From the NCBI RefSeq assembly GCF_900107265.1, contig NZ_FNPJ01000017.1, positions 1-43,468 of the forward strand: 43,468 nucleotides of DNA. Direction: 5' to 3'. The notes under the pieces are model-generated. The model ran no database searches, was not told the DNA's origin, and worked only from the letters and a program-made list of their open reading frames with translations. This DNA comes from Nitrosomonas sp. Nm33 (GTDB lineage Bacteria > Pseudomonadota > Gammaproteobacteria > Burkholderiales > Nitrosomonadaceae). Position numbers and translations under genes: made by a program. The stretch's first letter is position 1. Each line of letters starts with the position of its first letter. This document shows, piece by piece, positions 34,824 to 43,468 of this stretch.

Positions 34824-35319
34824 TGCAGAAAAATTACTTGCTGATTTGACTGAGCAGCTACGTCCTGTTGTCGATGAGACTGTCGCCATGATCGGAATCC
34901 ATACAGGGGGTGCATGGGTGGCAAAACGATTGCATCAGGCATTAGAGTTCAGTACGCCACTCGGTGTCCTCGACATATCTTTTTATCGCGATGATTACAG
35001 TAAAATTGGTTTGCATCCCCAAGTTAAACCATCAGATCTGCCTTTTGAAGTTGAAGACAGTCATATCATTTTAGTCGATGATGTGCTTTATACGGGCAGG
35101 ACAATCCGAGCTGCTGTGAACGAGATTTTTGATTATGGGCGACCCGCAAGCATTCATTTGGCGACACTAATTGACCGAGGAGGCAGAGAGCTTCCTATTG
35201 CAGCGCAATATGTTGGCGCGGTATTATCCTTGCCAGCAGACAAAATGCTTGAATTAAAACAGGATGTTGATGGGAAGCTGAGTCTCAGCTTACGCGATAT
35301 TCGTCTCCCAGAGAAATGA
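34810..35319 (+). CDS. pyrR: Bifunctional pyr operon regulator / uracil phosphoribosyltransferase PyrR
   Basis: The 169-residue product has a type I PRTase fold: [14 protein letters not shown], and the PRPP-binding loop [20 protein letters not shown] (about residues 91-110). In Gram-positives PyrR binds pyr mRNA; in proteobacteria its regulatory role is less clear and the PRTase activity may be the main one. The ATG at 34810 is chosen over an earlier GTG-type start because the added residues would just be a frame-shifted copy of ruvX. It overlaps ruvX by 14 bases and pyrB by four. Confidence 0.95.
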   Translation: MQLPDAEKLLADLTEQLRPVVDETVAMIGIHTGGAWVAKRLHQALEFSTPLGVLDISFYRDDYSKIGLHPQVKPSDLPFEVEDSHIILVDDVLYTGRTIRAAVNEIFDYGRPASIHLATLIDRGGRELPIAAQYVGAVLSLPADKMLELKQDVDGKLSLSLRDIRLPEK

Positions 35320-36266
35320 ATAGAAATCCTCAGTTAAACAAGCACGGTGAATTACAGCACCTGCTTACTACCGAAGGATTGCCTGTGTCCATTTTGCTGC
35401 ATATTTTGGACACAGCAGAATCTTTTGCTGGTGTCACTGAACGGGAGGTCAAAAAAATTCCCCTGCTGCGTGGAAAATCAGTATTCAATCTTTTTTTTGA
35501 ATCCAGTACCCGTACGCGGACAACTTTTGAGATTGCTGCCAAGCGACTGTCAGCAGATGTGATCAATCTCAATATCGCGGCTTCCGCGCAATCTAAAGGG
35601 GAGACATTACTGGATACAGTTAATAATCTTTCGGCCATGCATGCGGACATGTTCGTCGTCCGGCATGTGCAAAGTGGTGCGGCTCATATGATAGCAAGCC
35701 ATGTCCGCCCAGAGATACATGTCATCAATGCCGGTGATGGGCGTCATGCCCATCCTACGCAAGCATTGCTGGATATGTTTACCATTCGCCGTTACAAAAA
35801 AGATTTCCATAACCTTCGAGTAGCGATCGTTGGAGATATCTTGCACTCCAGGGTAGCGCGCTCACAAATTCATGCGCTGACTACACTAGGTGTGCCCGAA
35901 GTGCGCGTCATTGCACCCAAGACTTTATTACCTAGCAAAGTTGAGCGCCTTGGTGTACATGTTTATCACGAGATGGCTCAGGGATTGAAAGATATCGATG
36001 TATTAATCATGTTGCGTCTGCAAAATGAGCGAATGCTGGGAGCAAGCTTGCCCAGTACTGAAGAATATTTTAAATATTATGGGCTTACTCAGGAGAAATT
36101 ATTACTGGCTAAACAGGATGCAATAGTCATGCACCCTGGGCCAATGAATCGTGGGGTCGAGATTGATTCGGCAGTAGCTGATGGGAAACAGTCGGTCATT
36201 TTGCCACAAGTGACATTTGGTATTGCGGTACGAATGGCAGTTATGTCGATTCTGGCTGGAAATTGA
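35316..36266 (+). CDS. pyrB: Aspartate carbamoyltransferase catalytic subunit
   Basis: ATCase condenses carbamoyl phosphate and aspartate, the first committed step of pyrimidine synthesis. The 316 residues carry [16 protein letters not shown] (carbamoyl-phosphate loop), [15 protein letters not shown], the aspartate-binding LRLQNERM and the [11 protein letters not shown] motif. The ATG overlaps the pyrR stop as ATGA. No pyrI regulatory gene is present; the next gene, 60 bases away, is a dihydroorotase homologue, as in the class A ATCases of pseudomonads, which form a pyrB-pyrC' complex of six plus six chains. Confidence 0.97.
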   Translation: MNRNPQLNKHGELQHLLTTEGLPVSILLHILDTAESFAGVTEREVKKIPLLRGKSVFNLFFESSTRTRTTFEIAAKRLSADVINLNIAASAQSKGETLLDTVNNLSAMHADMFVVRHVQSGAAHMIASHVRPEIHVINAGDGRHAHPTQALLDMFTIRRYKKDFHNLRVAIVGDILHSRVARSQIHALTTLGVPEVRVIAPKTLLPSKVERLGVHVYHEMAQGLKDIDVLIMLRLQNERMLGASLPSTEEYFKYYGLTQEKLLLAKQDAIVMHPGPMNRGVEIDSAVADGKQSVILPQVTFGIAVRMAVMSILAGN

Positions 36267-36326
36267 TGAGTTCTTTGAGTTGAATATCGAGTTTAGGTTA
36301 TTTACGCATAACCAACTGTTATCACT

Positions 36327-37601
36327 ATGAAAATCCATATCAAGAATGGACGCCTGGTTGATCCGAAGAATGGTATTGATATTATCGGAGATCTTTGTAT
36401 TGCTACGGGCAAAATTGTTTCAGTAAATAGCATTCCTGCAGGTTTTCAAGATTGCCGGGTGATCGATGCTACTGGATTGATTGTGTGTCCAGGCTTGGTC
36501 GATTTATCGGCACGGCTACGTGAACCCGGGCTTGAATACAAAGCCACTTTAGAATCAGAATTGCAAGCAGCTGCAGCTGGAGGAGTTACCAGCCTGGCAT
36601 GCCCACCCGACACTGATCCACCGTTGGATGAGCCTGGGCTGGTTGAAATGCTAAAACATCGAACTAAAAGTTTGGATCAGGTTAATGTCTATCCAGTGGG
36701 AGCGCTTACCCAGAAACTTAAAGGCGAGCGTTTGACGGAAATGGCTGAATTGCGAGATGCAGGTTGTGTTGCCTTCAGTCATGCCGATGCACCTCTGGCC
36801 AATCTGCATGTGTTGATGCAGGCCATGCAATATGCATCGACTTTCGGTTTTAGTGTCTGGCTGCGTCCGCAGGAAGTCAGCCTCGCAAACAATGGTGTGG
36901 CGCATGATGGTGAAATCGCGACACGCCTCGGTTTGCCCCCTATTCCGGTTTGTGCAGAAACTATTGCTTTGTCGAATATCATTTATCTGGCACGTGAAAC
37001 TGCTGTGAAAGTCCATCTGTGCCGAATTTCCAGCGCAGAAGGTGTATCCCTGGTGCGAGCTGCCAAGCAGCAAGGATTGCCTATCACTTGTGATGTTTCG
37101 ATCAATCATGTTCATCTTTCAGAGATGGATATCGACTTCTTTGACACCAATTGCCATCTTATTCCCCCTTTGCGAAGCTTGCATGATCGAGACGCACTCT
37201 CTAAAGGGCTGATTGATGGCACCATCGATGCTATTTGCTCGGATCATGCACCGGTGGATGAAGATGCCAAGTTATTACCATTTGGACAAGCTGGAGTTGG
37301 CGCAACGGGTCTGGAATTGTTATTGTCGCTGACGTTTAAGTGGGCAACGAGTATGAATATCCCGCTGATTGAAGCGTTAAACACGGTTACGTTAGCGCCT
37401 GCCAGGATATTAGGTATTGATGCGGGGCATCTAACCCTCGGTGCGCCAGCTGATATATGTATTTTCGATCCGGAAGAATATTGGTATGTGTCTGCTTCGA
37501 CGATCAAAAGTCAGGGTAAGAACACGCCATTCTTGGGTAGGGAATTACCCGGACGGGTAAAATTTACGCTGACTGATGGCAATATTGTGTATGAAAGTTA
37601 A
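36327..37601 (+). CDS. pyrX: Dihydroorotase-like subunit of ATCase (PyrC'/PyrX), probably inactive
   Basis: The 424-residue protein is clearly a type I dihydroorotase homologue: VDLSARLREPGLEYKATLESE, AAAGGVTSLACPPDTDPPLD, CSDHAPVDED and HLIPPLRS. However, the catalytic HxH before LREPG is replaced by SAR, and the second His pair (normally PHH) reads INHVHL. With the metal ligands gone it should not be an active DHOase. In Pseudomonas such inactive PyrC' chains are needed to assemble the ATCase, and this gene directly follows pyrB, which fits. A functional dihydroorotase must be encoded elsewhere. This is a recognised type, not a degraded gene. Confidence 0.9.
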   Translation: MKIHIKNGRLVDPKNGIDIIGDLCIATGKIVSVNSIPAGFQDCRVIDATGLIVCPGLVDLSARLREPGLEYKATLESELQAAAAGGVTSLACPPDTDPPLDEPGLVEMLKHRTKSLDQVNVYPVGALTQKLKGERLTEMAELRDAGCVAFSHADAPLANLHVLMQAMQYASTFGFSVWLRPQEVSLANNGVAHDGEIATRLGLPPIPVCAETIALSNIIYLARETAVKVHLCRISSAEGVSLVRAAKQQGLPITCDVSINHVHLSEMDIDFFDTNCHLIPPLRSLHDRDALSKGLIDGTIDAICSDHAPVDEDAKLLPFGQAGVGATGLELLLSLTFKWATSMNIPLIEALNTVTLAPARILGIDAGHLTLGAPADICIFDPEEYWYVSASTIKSQGKNTPFLGRELPGRVKFTLTDGNIVYES

Positions 37602-37986
37602 TTTTCCGAAAATAAGATGGAAATCAGCAAACGAGATACAAAGTGCAGCATATACAGTACATTAGGGAAAGCCTGAATAAGTGGCTATTGTGGCACATTG
37701 CTTCGTTGCACGATGCTCGCTCCTCTCGCCATCTATATAAAGTATGGGGCTACGCAGAAACGAAATTTTGCTAAAACTTACGAGTTCATTTTATCGTTTC
37801 TGTGTTCCGTGCGCATTGTACCCGGTATCCACCTTGCTCACTTATTCAGCTCTTCCTTAAGATAGTGAGGTGTAATCACAACGTTTTTCACATAGCCTTT
37901 AAGTATTTTCTTAATCAAACAAAAGGTGTAATGAAACATGTGTTTTATTTGCATCTAAAAAATAATAATTCTAGACAATTATCATT
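37602..37986. other. Intergenic with hairpin, no gene recognised
   Basis: About 385 bases between the pyr cluster and prlC, containing the inverted repeat at 37755-37802. No coding frame was seen on either strand. The prlC promoter must be in the AT-rich 3' third. Confidence 0.45.
37755..37802. repeat. Inverted repeat related to the lysS-downstream element
   Basis: CAGAAACGA (37755-37763) and TCGTTTCTG (37794-37802) are perfect complements. The inner sequence GCTAAAACTT, then seven bases, then CATTTTATCG shares both blocks with the minus-strand reading of the 16088-16209 element. This suggests a dispersed repeat family. Confidence 0.5.
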
Positions 37987-40089
37987 ATGAATCCTTTACT
38001 TGATTTTTCTGGACTACCTCGTTTTACAGACATTAAAGCAGAACACGTTACCCCCGCAGTGGAAGAATTACTGCATGATTGTCGAGAAGTAGTCGCCGAA
38101 GCTCGTGCTGCGGCAACTCCACCTACCTGGCAAGATTTTGTGCAACCCATGGTTGATGCAAATGAACGATTGTCACGTGCATGGGGGCAAGTTTCGCACT
38201 TGAATGCTGTGATGAATAGTGCAGAATTACGTGAAGTATACAATGCTAACTTGCCGCGTATTACTCAGTATTATGCTGAATTGTCGCAGGATCAGGCATT
38301 ATTTGAGAAATTTAAGCAGTTACGAGGTAGTGAGGAGTTTAACAGCCTCAATCGTGCTCGGAAAAAGATCATTGAAAATCAATTACGTGATTTTCGCCTC
38401 GGTGGTGCTGAACTGCCCCTGGAGAAGAAAGCGCGCTTTATGCAAATTCAGGAAGAATTATCAGCGCTTTCTGCAAAATTTAGCGATAACTTGCTCGATG
38501 CGACCAATGATTTTTTTCTACTCATAAAAAATGAAAGTGAGCTCTCAGGTATACCTGATGATGTGCTGCATGCTGCCAGAGAGGCTGCCGAGAAAGATCC
38601 AGGTATTTCTACTCCTGGCTGGAAATTCACCTTGCATGCTCCTTCCTATTTAGCCGTTATGCAATATGCTGATAATCGGGCATTGCGCGAGAGTATGTAC
38701 CGTGCCTACGTGACCCGGGCGAGTGAAATTGATAGCCTTGCGCATGGTACATCCAACTGGGACAACATGCCGCTGATCAATAAGATTCTTCAGCTCCGAC
38801 AAGAAGAAGCCAGAATGCTGGGGTTTGATTGCTATGCAGAAGTTTCTCTGGTGTCTAAAATGGCTGAATCGCCCAGGCAGGTATTGGATTTTCTAAATGA
38901 ACTTGCGGCTAAGGCTCGACCCTATGCAGAGCGCGATCTGGCTGAGTTGAAGCAATTTGCTGCAGATAAACTGGGACTGGGAAAACTCGAATCATGGGAT
39001 TTCGCCTATGTTAGTGAAAAGTTGCGAATGGAGCGTTATGCCTTTTCTGATCAGGAGGTCAAACAATATTTCCCTGAAAATAAAGTATTGCCAGGTATGT
39101 TTAAACTAGTGGAGGCGCTCTATGGCATTAGCATTAGTCAGGTACCGCCATCCTCTAATACTCAATGTTGGCATCCAGATGTGAAATTTTTCAATATCCA
39201 CGATGCCAAAGGTGAGCTGATTGGTCAATTTTATATTGATCTTTATGCGCGCCCGAGTAAGCGAGGGGGAGCATGGATGGATGATGCCATTACTCGGCGG
39301 CGTATTGAGCTGCCGGGAACTGGAAAATCGGCTATCCAGACCCCCGTGGCTTATCTGACCTGCAATTTCTCCCCCCCGGTGACAATCAATGAGCAAGTAC
39401 GTCCCTCATTATTTACTCATGATGAGGTAATTGTGTTATTTCACGAGTTTGGTCACGGCCTGCATCATTTGTTGACGCGGATTGAGGATTTGGGCGCCTC
39501 CGGAATCAATGGGGTGGAATGGGACGCAGTTGAGTTGCCTAGCCAGTTTATGGAAAATTTCTGCTGGGAATGGGAAGTGCTAAACCATATGACTACCCAT
39601 ATCGACAGTGGTGCGCCCCTGCCGCGAGAGCTATTCGACAAAATGCTGGCTGCCAAGAATTTCCAGAGTGGTATGCAGACACTGCGTCAGATTGAATTTG
39701 CCTTGTTTGATATGGGTCTGCACTATGATTTTGATCCCCATGGGGAAAAAACTGTGTTGCAGTTACTCGATGAAATTCGTAACCAGGTTGCCGTGGTCAT
39801 CCCACCTGCATTTAACCGTTTCCCGAACAGTTTTTCGCATATTTTTGCGGGTGGTTATGCAGCGGGCTATTATAGCTATAAATGGGCAGAAGTTTTATCC
39901 GCCGATGCTTACAGTTTATTTGAAGAAAATGGTGCTAATCAGGTAGTTAATGCCAAGACTGGCGAGCGTTTCAGGAATGAAATTTTGGCAGTAGGTGGAA
40001 GTCGTCCAGCACTGGAGTCCTTTATTGCTTTTCGTGGTCGGGAGCCCAGCATAGATGCATTGTTGCGGCATAGTGGTATGGCAGCCTGA
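37987..40089 (+). CDS. prlC: Oligopeptidase A (M3 zinc metallopeptidase)
   Basis: PrlC degrades cytoplasmic oligopeptides, including cleaved signal peptides. The 700-residue length is normal. The zinc motif HEFGH is in LFHEFGHGLHHLLTR (about residues 482-496), followed by the third ligand region DAVELPSQFMENFCWEWEV (Glu). C-terminal features AGGYAAGYYSYKWAEVLSADAYSLF and GGSRPALESFIAFRGREPSIDALLRHSG are typical of the family. It stands alone, with about 385 bases of spacer before it. Confidence 0.97.
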   Translation: MNPLLDFSGLPRFTDIKAEHVTPAVEELLHDCREVVAEARAAATPPTWQDFVQPMVDANERLSRAWGQVSHLNAVMNSAELREVYNANLPRITQYYAELSQDQALFEKFKQLRGSEEFNSLNRARKKIIENQLRDFRLGGAELPLEKKARFMQIQEELSALSAKFSDNLLDATNDFFLLIKNESELSGIPDDVLHAAREAAEKDPGISTPGWKFTLHAPSYLAVMQYADNRALRESMYRAYVTRASEIDSLAHGTSNWDNMPLINKILQLRQEEARMLGFDCYAEVSLVSKMAESPRQVLDFLNELAAKARPYAERDLAELKQFAADKLGLGKLESWDFAYVSEKLRMERYAFSDQEVKQYFPENKVLPGMFKLVEALYGISISQVPPSSNTQCWHPDVKFFNIHDAKGELIGQFYIDLYARPSKRGGAWMDDAITRRRIELPGTGKSAIQTPVAYLTCNFSPPVTINEQVRPSLFTHDEVIVLFHEFGHGLHHLLTRIEDLGASGINGVEWDAVELPSQFMENFCWEWEVLNHMTTHIDSGAPLPRELFDKMLAAKNFQSGMQTLRQIEFALFDMGLHYDFDPHGEKTVLQLLDEIRNQVAVVIPPAFNRFPNSFSHIFAGGYAAGYYSYKWAEVLSADAYSLFEENGANQVVNAKTGERFRNEILAVGGSRPALESFIAFRGREPSIDALLRHSGMAA

Positions 40090-40559
40090 CGGCTGTGTAT
40101 AAAGTAAGAAAAAAGAGAAAGTTTGAGGAAAAAGAAATGCTGGGACAGAAGAGTTTCTAGTAGACAAGATTTTGTCTCTGTTGACCTGCTGCTACCTGGA
40201 TGCTATGTGCTCCAAAGTGGTTACCATAGCAGCTTTCATAAAGATAAACTACTTGTCCCAGTGCTCAATAAAGCATCAATAGAATAATTCTAGATTTCTC
40301 CGTTGAGCGGGATGGAGTGTGCAGTTTTGCGAGTGCGGGGCAAGGTGCGACGACGCGGAATGATCGGTTCCATTCCAAGGAGTGCAGCGCAGCCATGTGC
40401 TTGCAAAATCGCATAATCCGTACTGGAGCGGAAACACCCAAATTCCTTGCCCATGCAGTAACAAGTACATCTAATCTGTGCCAATATCTTTAGCAAGAAG
40501 TCTTTGAAATTATTGCAGCTCCCCAATCGCATTACTGAAAGCTGTGATAATGTTTGGAC
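40090..40559. other. Intergenic with GC-rich block, no certain gene
   Basis: About 470 bases between convergent prlC and the rubredoxin reductase gene. The stretch 40300-40460 is distinctly richer in G and C than its surroundings and has minus-strand open frames in two registers (40276-40470 and 40290-40532), neither with a family signature. A repeat element, rather than a gene, is the more likely explanation. Confidence 0.4.
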
Positions 40560-41714
40560 TCACGCTAATATAGGCGGTAACTGAGGAGTAATTGCGTTTT
40601 TCTCCTTTGTTGCTGCTCCTAATAAAGCAAAGCCATGAAGATTGCCTGCCATATCCTGAAATAGGGCTTTAACACCATCCTGATTGGCGTCAATCTGCCA
40701 CTCACCAATCACATCAGGATCGGGTGGAGAGACTACGATAGGACAGGCTGGTGTTTTAACGAATACTGGCATTGGAGGATAGTGAACAGGTGTGGGCGTA
40801 CCCATCACTGTTGCTGCCAAAGCGCGAGCTGCATGGGTAATAGGCATTACGAATGGCAATACCTTACCATCTACCTCTGCACAATCACCCAATGCAAAGA
40901 TATTCGTATTCTCCGTTTGTAAATATCGATTTGTTACCACACCATGATTAACATAAATGCCTGCTACTTCAGCTAATTGGGTCCGTGGACGCAAACCTAC
41001 TGCTGACAGAACAAGATCTGCATCGATCATTCGATCTTCCTCAAAGATCAAACGATAGCGGCTCTCGATTCGTTCAATACGCTGTACCTTGGACTTCAAA
41101 TGAAATCTAATCCCTATTGCTGTCAGCTTATCCAATAGATACTTACCTCCCTCCTCGGGGAGTAACCTACCTAAAGGTTGTGCGCTAATATCAATAACAT
41201 GTACCTGGTGACCTGCGATGGCAAGATCATTGGCAAACTCACAGCCGATCAGTCCTGCACCCAAAATAGCAATTTCTTTTTTATCTTCCAGTGCTTCGCG
41301 GAAACGACGGTAATCATCGAGATTATTCACGGATAAAACTTCTTCCGCTGCATCTCCTGACAAGGGCAACCGGATTGGATTCGCTCCAACAGCCAGCACA
41401 AGGTGGCTATAAGATAAATTTTCTCCATTTTCAAGGAGTACGCTACTACTGGATGGATCAATGTTATTGACGCGAGTAAACGGTCGTATCGTTATTTTTA
41501 GTTGACTGGACATTAATGCTGCATCCGAGGCCAAGATTGATGCAGGCGTTTTACCTGTTGCCAATGCGTTGGATAACATTGGTTTGGAATAAAATCCCCC
41601 ATGATCGGCGGATAACATAGTGATCGGAATTTCTGTATTCAGTTTGCGTAACTCTCTGGCTACAGCATAACCTGCCAGGCCACTGCCGATGATCACGACT
41701 GATTGATGATTCAT
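40560..41714 (-). CDS. rubB: Rubredoxin-NAD(+) reductase-like FAD oxidoreductase
   Basis: The 384-residue flavoprotein has the FAD site [20 protein letters not shown], the NAD site [19 protein letters not shown] (about residues 147-165) and the second FAD motif [17 protein letters not shown], matching the pyridine nucleotide-disulfide oxidoreductase superfamily. No redox-active CxxxxC pair is seen, as expected for rubredoxin reductases. The short rubredoxin gene directly upstream overlaps it as ATGA, which makes the assignment strong. The pair would move electrons from NAD(P)H to rubredoxin, for use by an unidentified acceptor such as an oxygen- or peroxide-reducing enzyme. Confidence 0.92.
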   Translation of the reverse strand: MNHQSVVIIGSGLAGYAVARELRKLNTEIPITMLSADHGGFYSKPMLSNALATGKTPASILASDAALMSSQLKITIRPFTRVNNIDPSSSSVLLENGENLSYSHLVLAVGANPIRLPLSGDAAEEVLSVNNLDDYRRFREALEDKKEIAILGAGLIGCEFANDLAIAGHQVHVIDISAQPLGRLLPEEGGKYLLDKLTAIGIRFHLKSKVQRIERIESRYRLIFEEDRMIDADLVLSAVGLRPRTQLAEVAGIYVNHGVVTNRYLQTENTNIFALGDCAEVDGKVLPFVMPITHAARALAATVMGTPTPVHYPPMPVFVKTPACPIVVSPPDPDVIGEWQIDANQDGVKALFQDMAGNLHGFALLGAATKEKNAITPQLPPILA

Positions 41715-41878
41715 ATACGTTCTACCATTTCAAAATCAACCTTGATTACGCCACATTCAGGGCAGGCCCAGCTTTCAGGAATATCTTCCCAGCGAGTACC
41801 CGCTGGAATACCATGCTCTGGATCGCCTATCGATTCGTCATAAATAAAACCGCACACTTTGCACTGATATTTCCTCAT
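41711..41878 (-). CDS. rubA: Rubredoxin
   Basis: A 55-residue protein, shorter than most gene-finder cut-offs. It has both iron-binding Cys pairs: [20 protein letters not shown] and [14 protein letters not shown], with [14 protein letters not shown] between them, a textbook rubredoxin. ATG at 41878; the stop codon overlaps the start of the reductase gene, so the two form an operon and probably a functional electron-transfer couple. Confidence 0.96.
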   Translation of the reverse strand: MRKYQCKVCGFIYDESIGDPEHGIPAGTRWEDIPESWACPECGVIKVDFEMVERI

Positions 41879-42092
41879 TATTTTTCAGGTCCCTCTTATC
41901 GGATAATCAAATATGCGCTTAATTGTACCTCAACCTCAACAGGAACCTATTTTTGATTTTGCTGCTTTCTTCCCATTCCTTTTTCATGCTTGATAAAATA
42001 TAACTTCAATTTATTCTACACAGGCAGACATTGAACCATTGCCTTGTAGGGTATTCAAATATTTATTAACAAATTCTGACAGGTAGTTACTT

Positions 42093-42977
42093 ATGAAACG
42101 TATTCTTTTATTCATTGCAACCAACCTAGCTATTTTATTATTACTAAGCATTACGCTAAGAATATTGGGCGTTGATCGCATATTAGAAGCTCAAGGTGGT
42201 GGATTAAATTACAATTCATTACTTGTGTTTGCTGCAGTCATAGGCTTTGGGGGCTCGCTTATTTCGCTTGCCATGTCTAAATGGAGTGCAAAAAATATGA
42301 CAGGTGCTGTCGTCATTGACATACCTTCCAATGCTACGGAGGGCTGGTTAGTTGAAACAATACGTCGACAAGCAAAGGCCGCTGGTATTGGCATGCCAGA
42401 AGTAGCTATTTATGATTCACCCGACGTCAATGCTTTTGCTACTGGAATGAATCGAAATAATGCATTGGTAGCAGTCAGCACAGGATTACTGCAAAAAATG
42501 CAACAAGATGAAATCGAAGCTGTCCTTGCGCACGAGGTAAGCCACGTAGCCAATGGCGATATGGTGACGCTTGCTCTAATTCAGGGGGTAGTAAACACTT
42601 TCGTAATTTTCCTGGCTCGAATTATCGGCCATGCAGTAGATCGCATTGTCTTCAGAACAGAAGAGGAGCACGGACCTGCCTACATGATTACAAGCATCAT
42701 TGCAGAAATTCTGCTGGGTATCCTTGCGAGCATTATCGTAATGTGGTTTAGCAGACAGCGTGAATTCCGGGCAGATGCAGGCAGTGCAAGTCTGGTTGGG
42801 CGCAATAAAATGATTGCTGCACTAGAACGTCTGAAACAACAGTATGAACCTTCTCATTTGCCAGACAGAATGGAAGCACTCGGGATCTCAGGTCGAGGAA
42901 GTCGATTTGGCTACTTGTTTATGTCACATCCTCCACTGGATGAACGGATTGCAGCATTACGTCAGGCGGCAAGCTAA
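42093..42977 (+). CDS. htpX: Membrane zinc metalloprotease HtpX
   Basis: HtpX is an inner-membrane protease that degrades misfolded membrane proteins, often under heat or envelope stress. The 294 residues have two N-terminal transmembrane segments (about 4-24 and 43-62), the zinc motif HEVSH in [16 protein letters not shown] (about residues 145-160), two further hydrophobic segments and the third ligand in [13 protein letters not shown] (Glu is in REFRAD). The C-terminal [18 protein letters not shown] is typical. It is divergent from the rubredoxin gene across 214 bases. No heat-shock promoter could be called with confidence. Confidence 0.96.
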   Translation: MKRILLFIATNLAILLLLSITLRILGVDRILEAQGGGLNYNSLLVFAAVIGFGGSLISLAMSKWSAKNMTGAVVIDIPSNATEGWLVETIRRQAKAAGIGMPEVAIYDSPDVNAFATGMNRNNALVAVSTGLLQKMQQDEIEAVLAHEVSHVANGDMVTLALIQGVVNTFVIFLARIIGHAVDRIVFRTEEEHGPAYMITSIIAEILLGILASIIVMWFSRQREFRADAGSASLVGRNKMIAALERLKQQYEPSHLPDRMEALGISGRGSRFGYLFMSHPPLDERIAALRQAAS

Positions 42978-42987
42978 AGCTTTAGGC

Positions 42988-43016
42988 GGTAGGACGCTTA
43001 TTCTTGGTGTCCTACC
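42988..43016 (+). terminator. Hairpin after htpX
   Basis: GGTAGGAC (42988-42995) and GTCCTACC (43009-43016) are perfect complements around a 13-base loop, 10 bases after the htpX stop codon. No T-run follows. Confidence 0.5.
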
Positions 43017-43063
43017 ATGTATCGTTCCAAAAGTAACCAGTCGTCCCTGAAAAACCCTTTTTC

Positions 43064-43468
43064 TCAACTACTAAGTTGTAGGTTAGGCATATTGCCAATC
43101 AATAGCCGATTAATATTGATTCCCAAACGAGTACACAAAAGCGCCAGTTGGCGCAGAATCTTGCGCAAGTTATAGCCAGCACCGCACAGTAAGGCATTCA
43201 TGGCATCGCCTGCTGTGCCTTTCAAAAAGTTTCTCCCCAGACGCCCATCGTTTTTCATATGTCCGATCACGGGTTCCACCGCACTGCGCCGCTTGAGCTT
43301 CTTTTTGATCGCCACCGTGACGCCGCGCCTGGCTCCTGCTATCCATACTTTGACCGTATCCGTCACCACGTGTCCTCTATAACCCCGATCCACATAAACT
43401 TCCTTTGGCGCAATACCCGTTAGTTTGTGAACTTGTTCCAAGGATGCTGTCAGCGTATGCCCATCGTA
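43064..43468 (-). mobile_element. IS5-type transposase, C-terminal part (cut by window edge)
   Basis: The frame is open to the window's right edge; the part visible after a TTG at 43441 is 125 residues, and 9 more codons (YDGHTLTAS) lie upstream. EVYVDRGYRGH carries a catalytic Asp, and SAVEPVIGHMKNDGRLGRNFLKG carries the catalytic Glu in the IS5/IS4 YREK-like region. LLCGAGYNLRKILRQL is the usual C-terminal end. The element's left part is outside the window. The inverted repeat on this side should lie between 43017 and 43063, but was not identified with certainty. Confidence 0.88.

Noticed and set aside
40276-40532. Two minus-strand open frames of 64 and 80 codons as hypothetical genes
   Set aside because: Overlapping registers, no ribosome site, no recognisable family, and in a compositionally odd block that looks like a repeat.
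1-43468. CRISPR array, tRNA, rRNA or 4.5S RNA gene
   Set aside because: No regularly spaced repeats and no cloverleaf or conserved RNA sequence was recognised by eye; a covariance-model search was not possible.

Overview
The window looks like a chromosomal segment of a betaproteobacterium, most likely a Nitrosomonas-like ammonia oxidiser. This is inferred from gene content and style: moderately AT-rich DNA, a FecI-type sigma remnant, IS630 and IS5 insertion sequences, a TIGR04073 exosortase-associated protein, a Pseudomonas/beta-type yqgE-ruvX-pyrR-pyrB-pyrC' cluster and an IalB-like protein. No rRNA, tRNA, CRISPR array or prophage was recognised. Identity and species were not tested by any search.

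Layout. 1-2010 is a scrapyard: the 3' end of an IS630-type transposase, an ATPase gene cut off at its junction with that IS, an orphan C-terminal gene fragment, a frameshifted second IS630-type transposase, and the C-terminal half of an ECF sigma factor. 2092-8751 is core: yciB, a CcsA/YpjD-like membrane protein, ffh, a DUF192 protein, dut, coaBC, radC, rpmB and rpmG. 9029-16078 is core: amiC, tsaE, queG, the TIGR04073 protein, glnS and lysS.

16269-28031 is the accessory, surface-polysaccharide region and the most interesting part. A tight seven-gene minus-strand operon encodes a KdsB-type cytidylyltransferase, an HpcH/HpaI aldolase, a 2-hydroxyacid dehydrogenase, an SDR epimerase, a HAD phosphatase, a 6-phosphogluconolactonase and a Tat-exported PhoX-like protein. 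Divergently, on the plus strand, two close paralogues of an unassigned GT-B-like transferase flank an FkbM methyltransferase, followed by an O-antigen ligase/polymerase and a SAM O-methyltransferase. I infer that the left arm makes and CMP-activates an unusual 2-keto-3-deoxy sugar acid, which the right arm transfers, methylates and polymerises or ligates. A terminator-like, ops-like T-run element lies in the leader of the right arm.

28126-29372 carries small genes (DUF2024, IalB-like, ArsC-like). 29459-31465 is the rpsP-rimM-trmD-rplS operon on the minus strand. 31665-37601 holds glcF, coq7 and the yqgE-ruvX-pyrR-pyrB-pyrC' cluster, in which the dihydroorotase homologue lacks the metal-binding HxH and is probably structural. 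37987-42977 has prlC, a rubredoxin/rubredoxin reductase pair (the 55-residue rubredoxin is easily missed) and htpX. The window closes in an IS5-type transposase running off the right edge.
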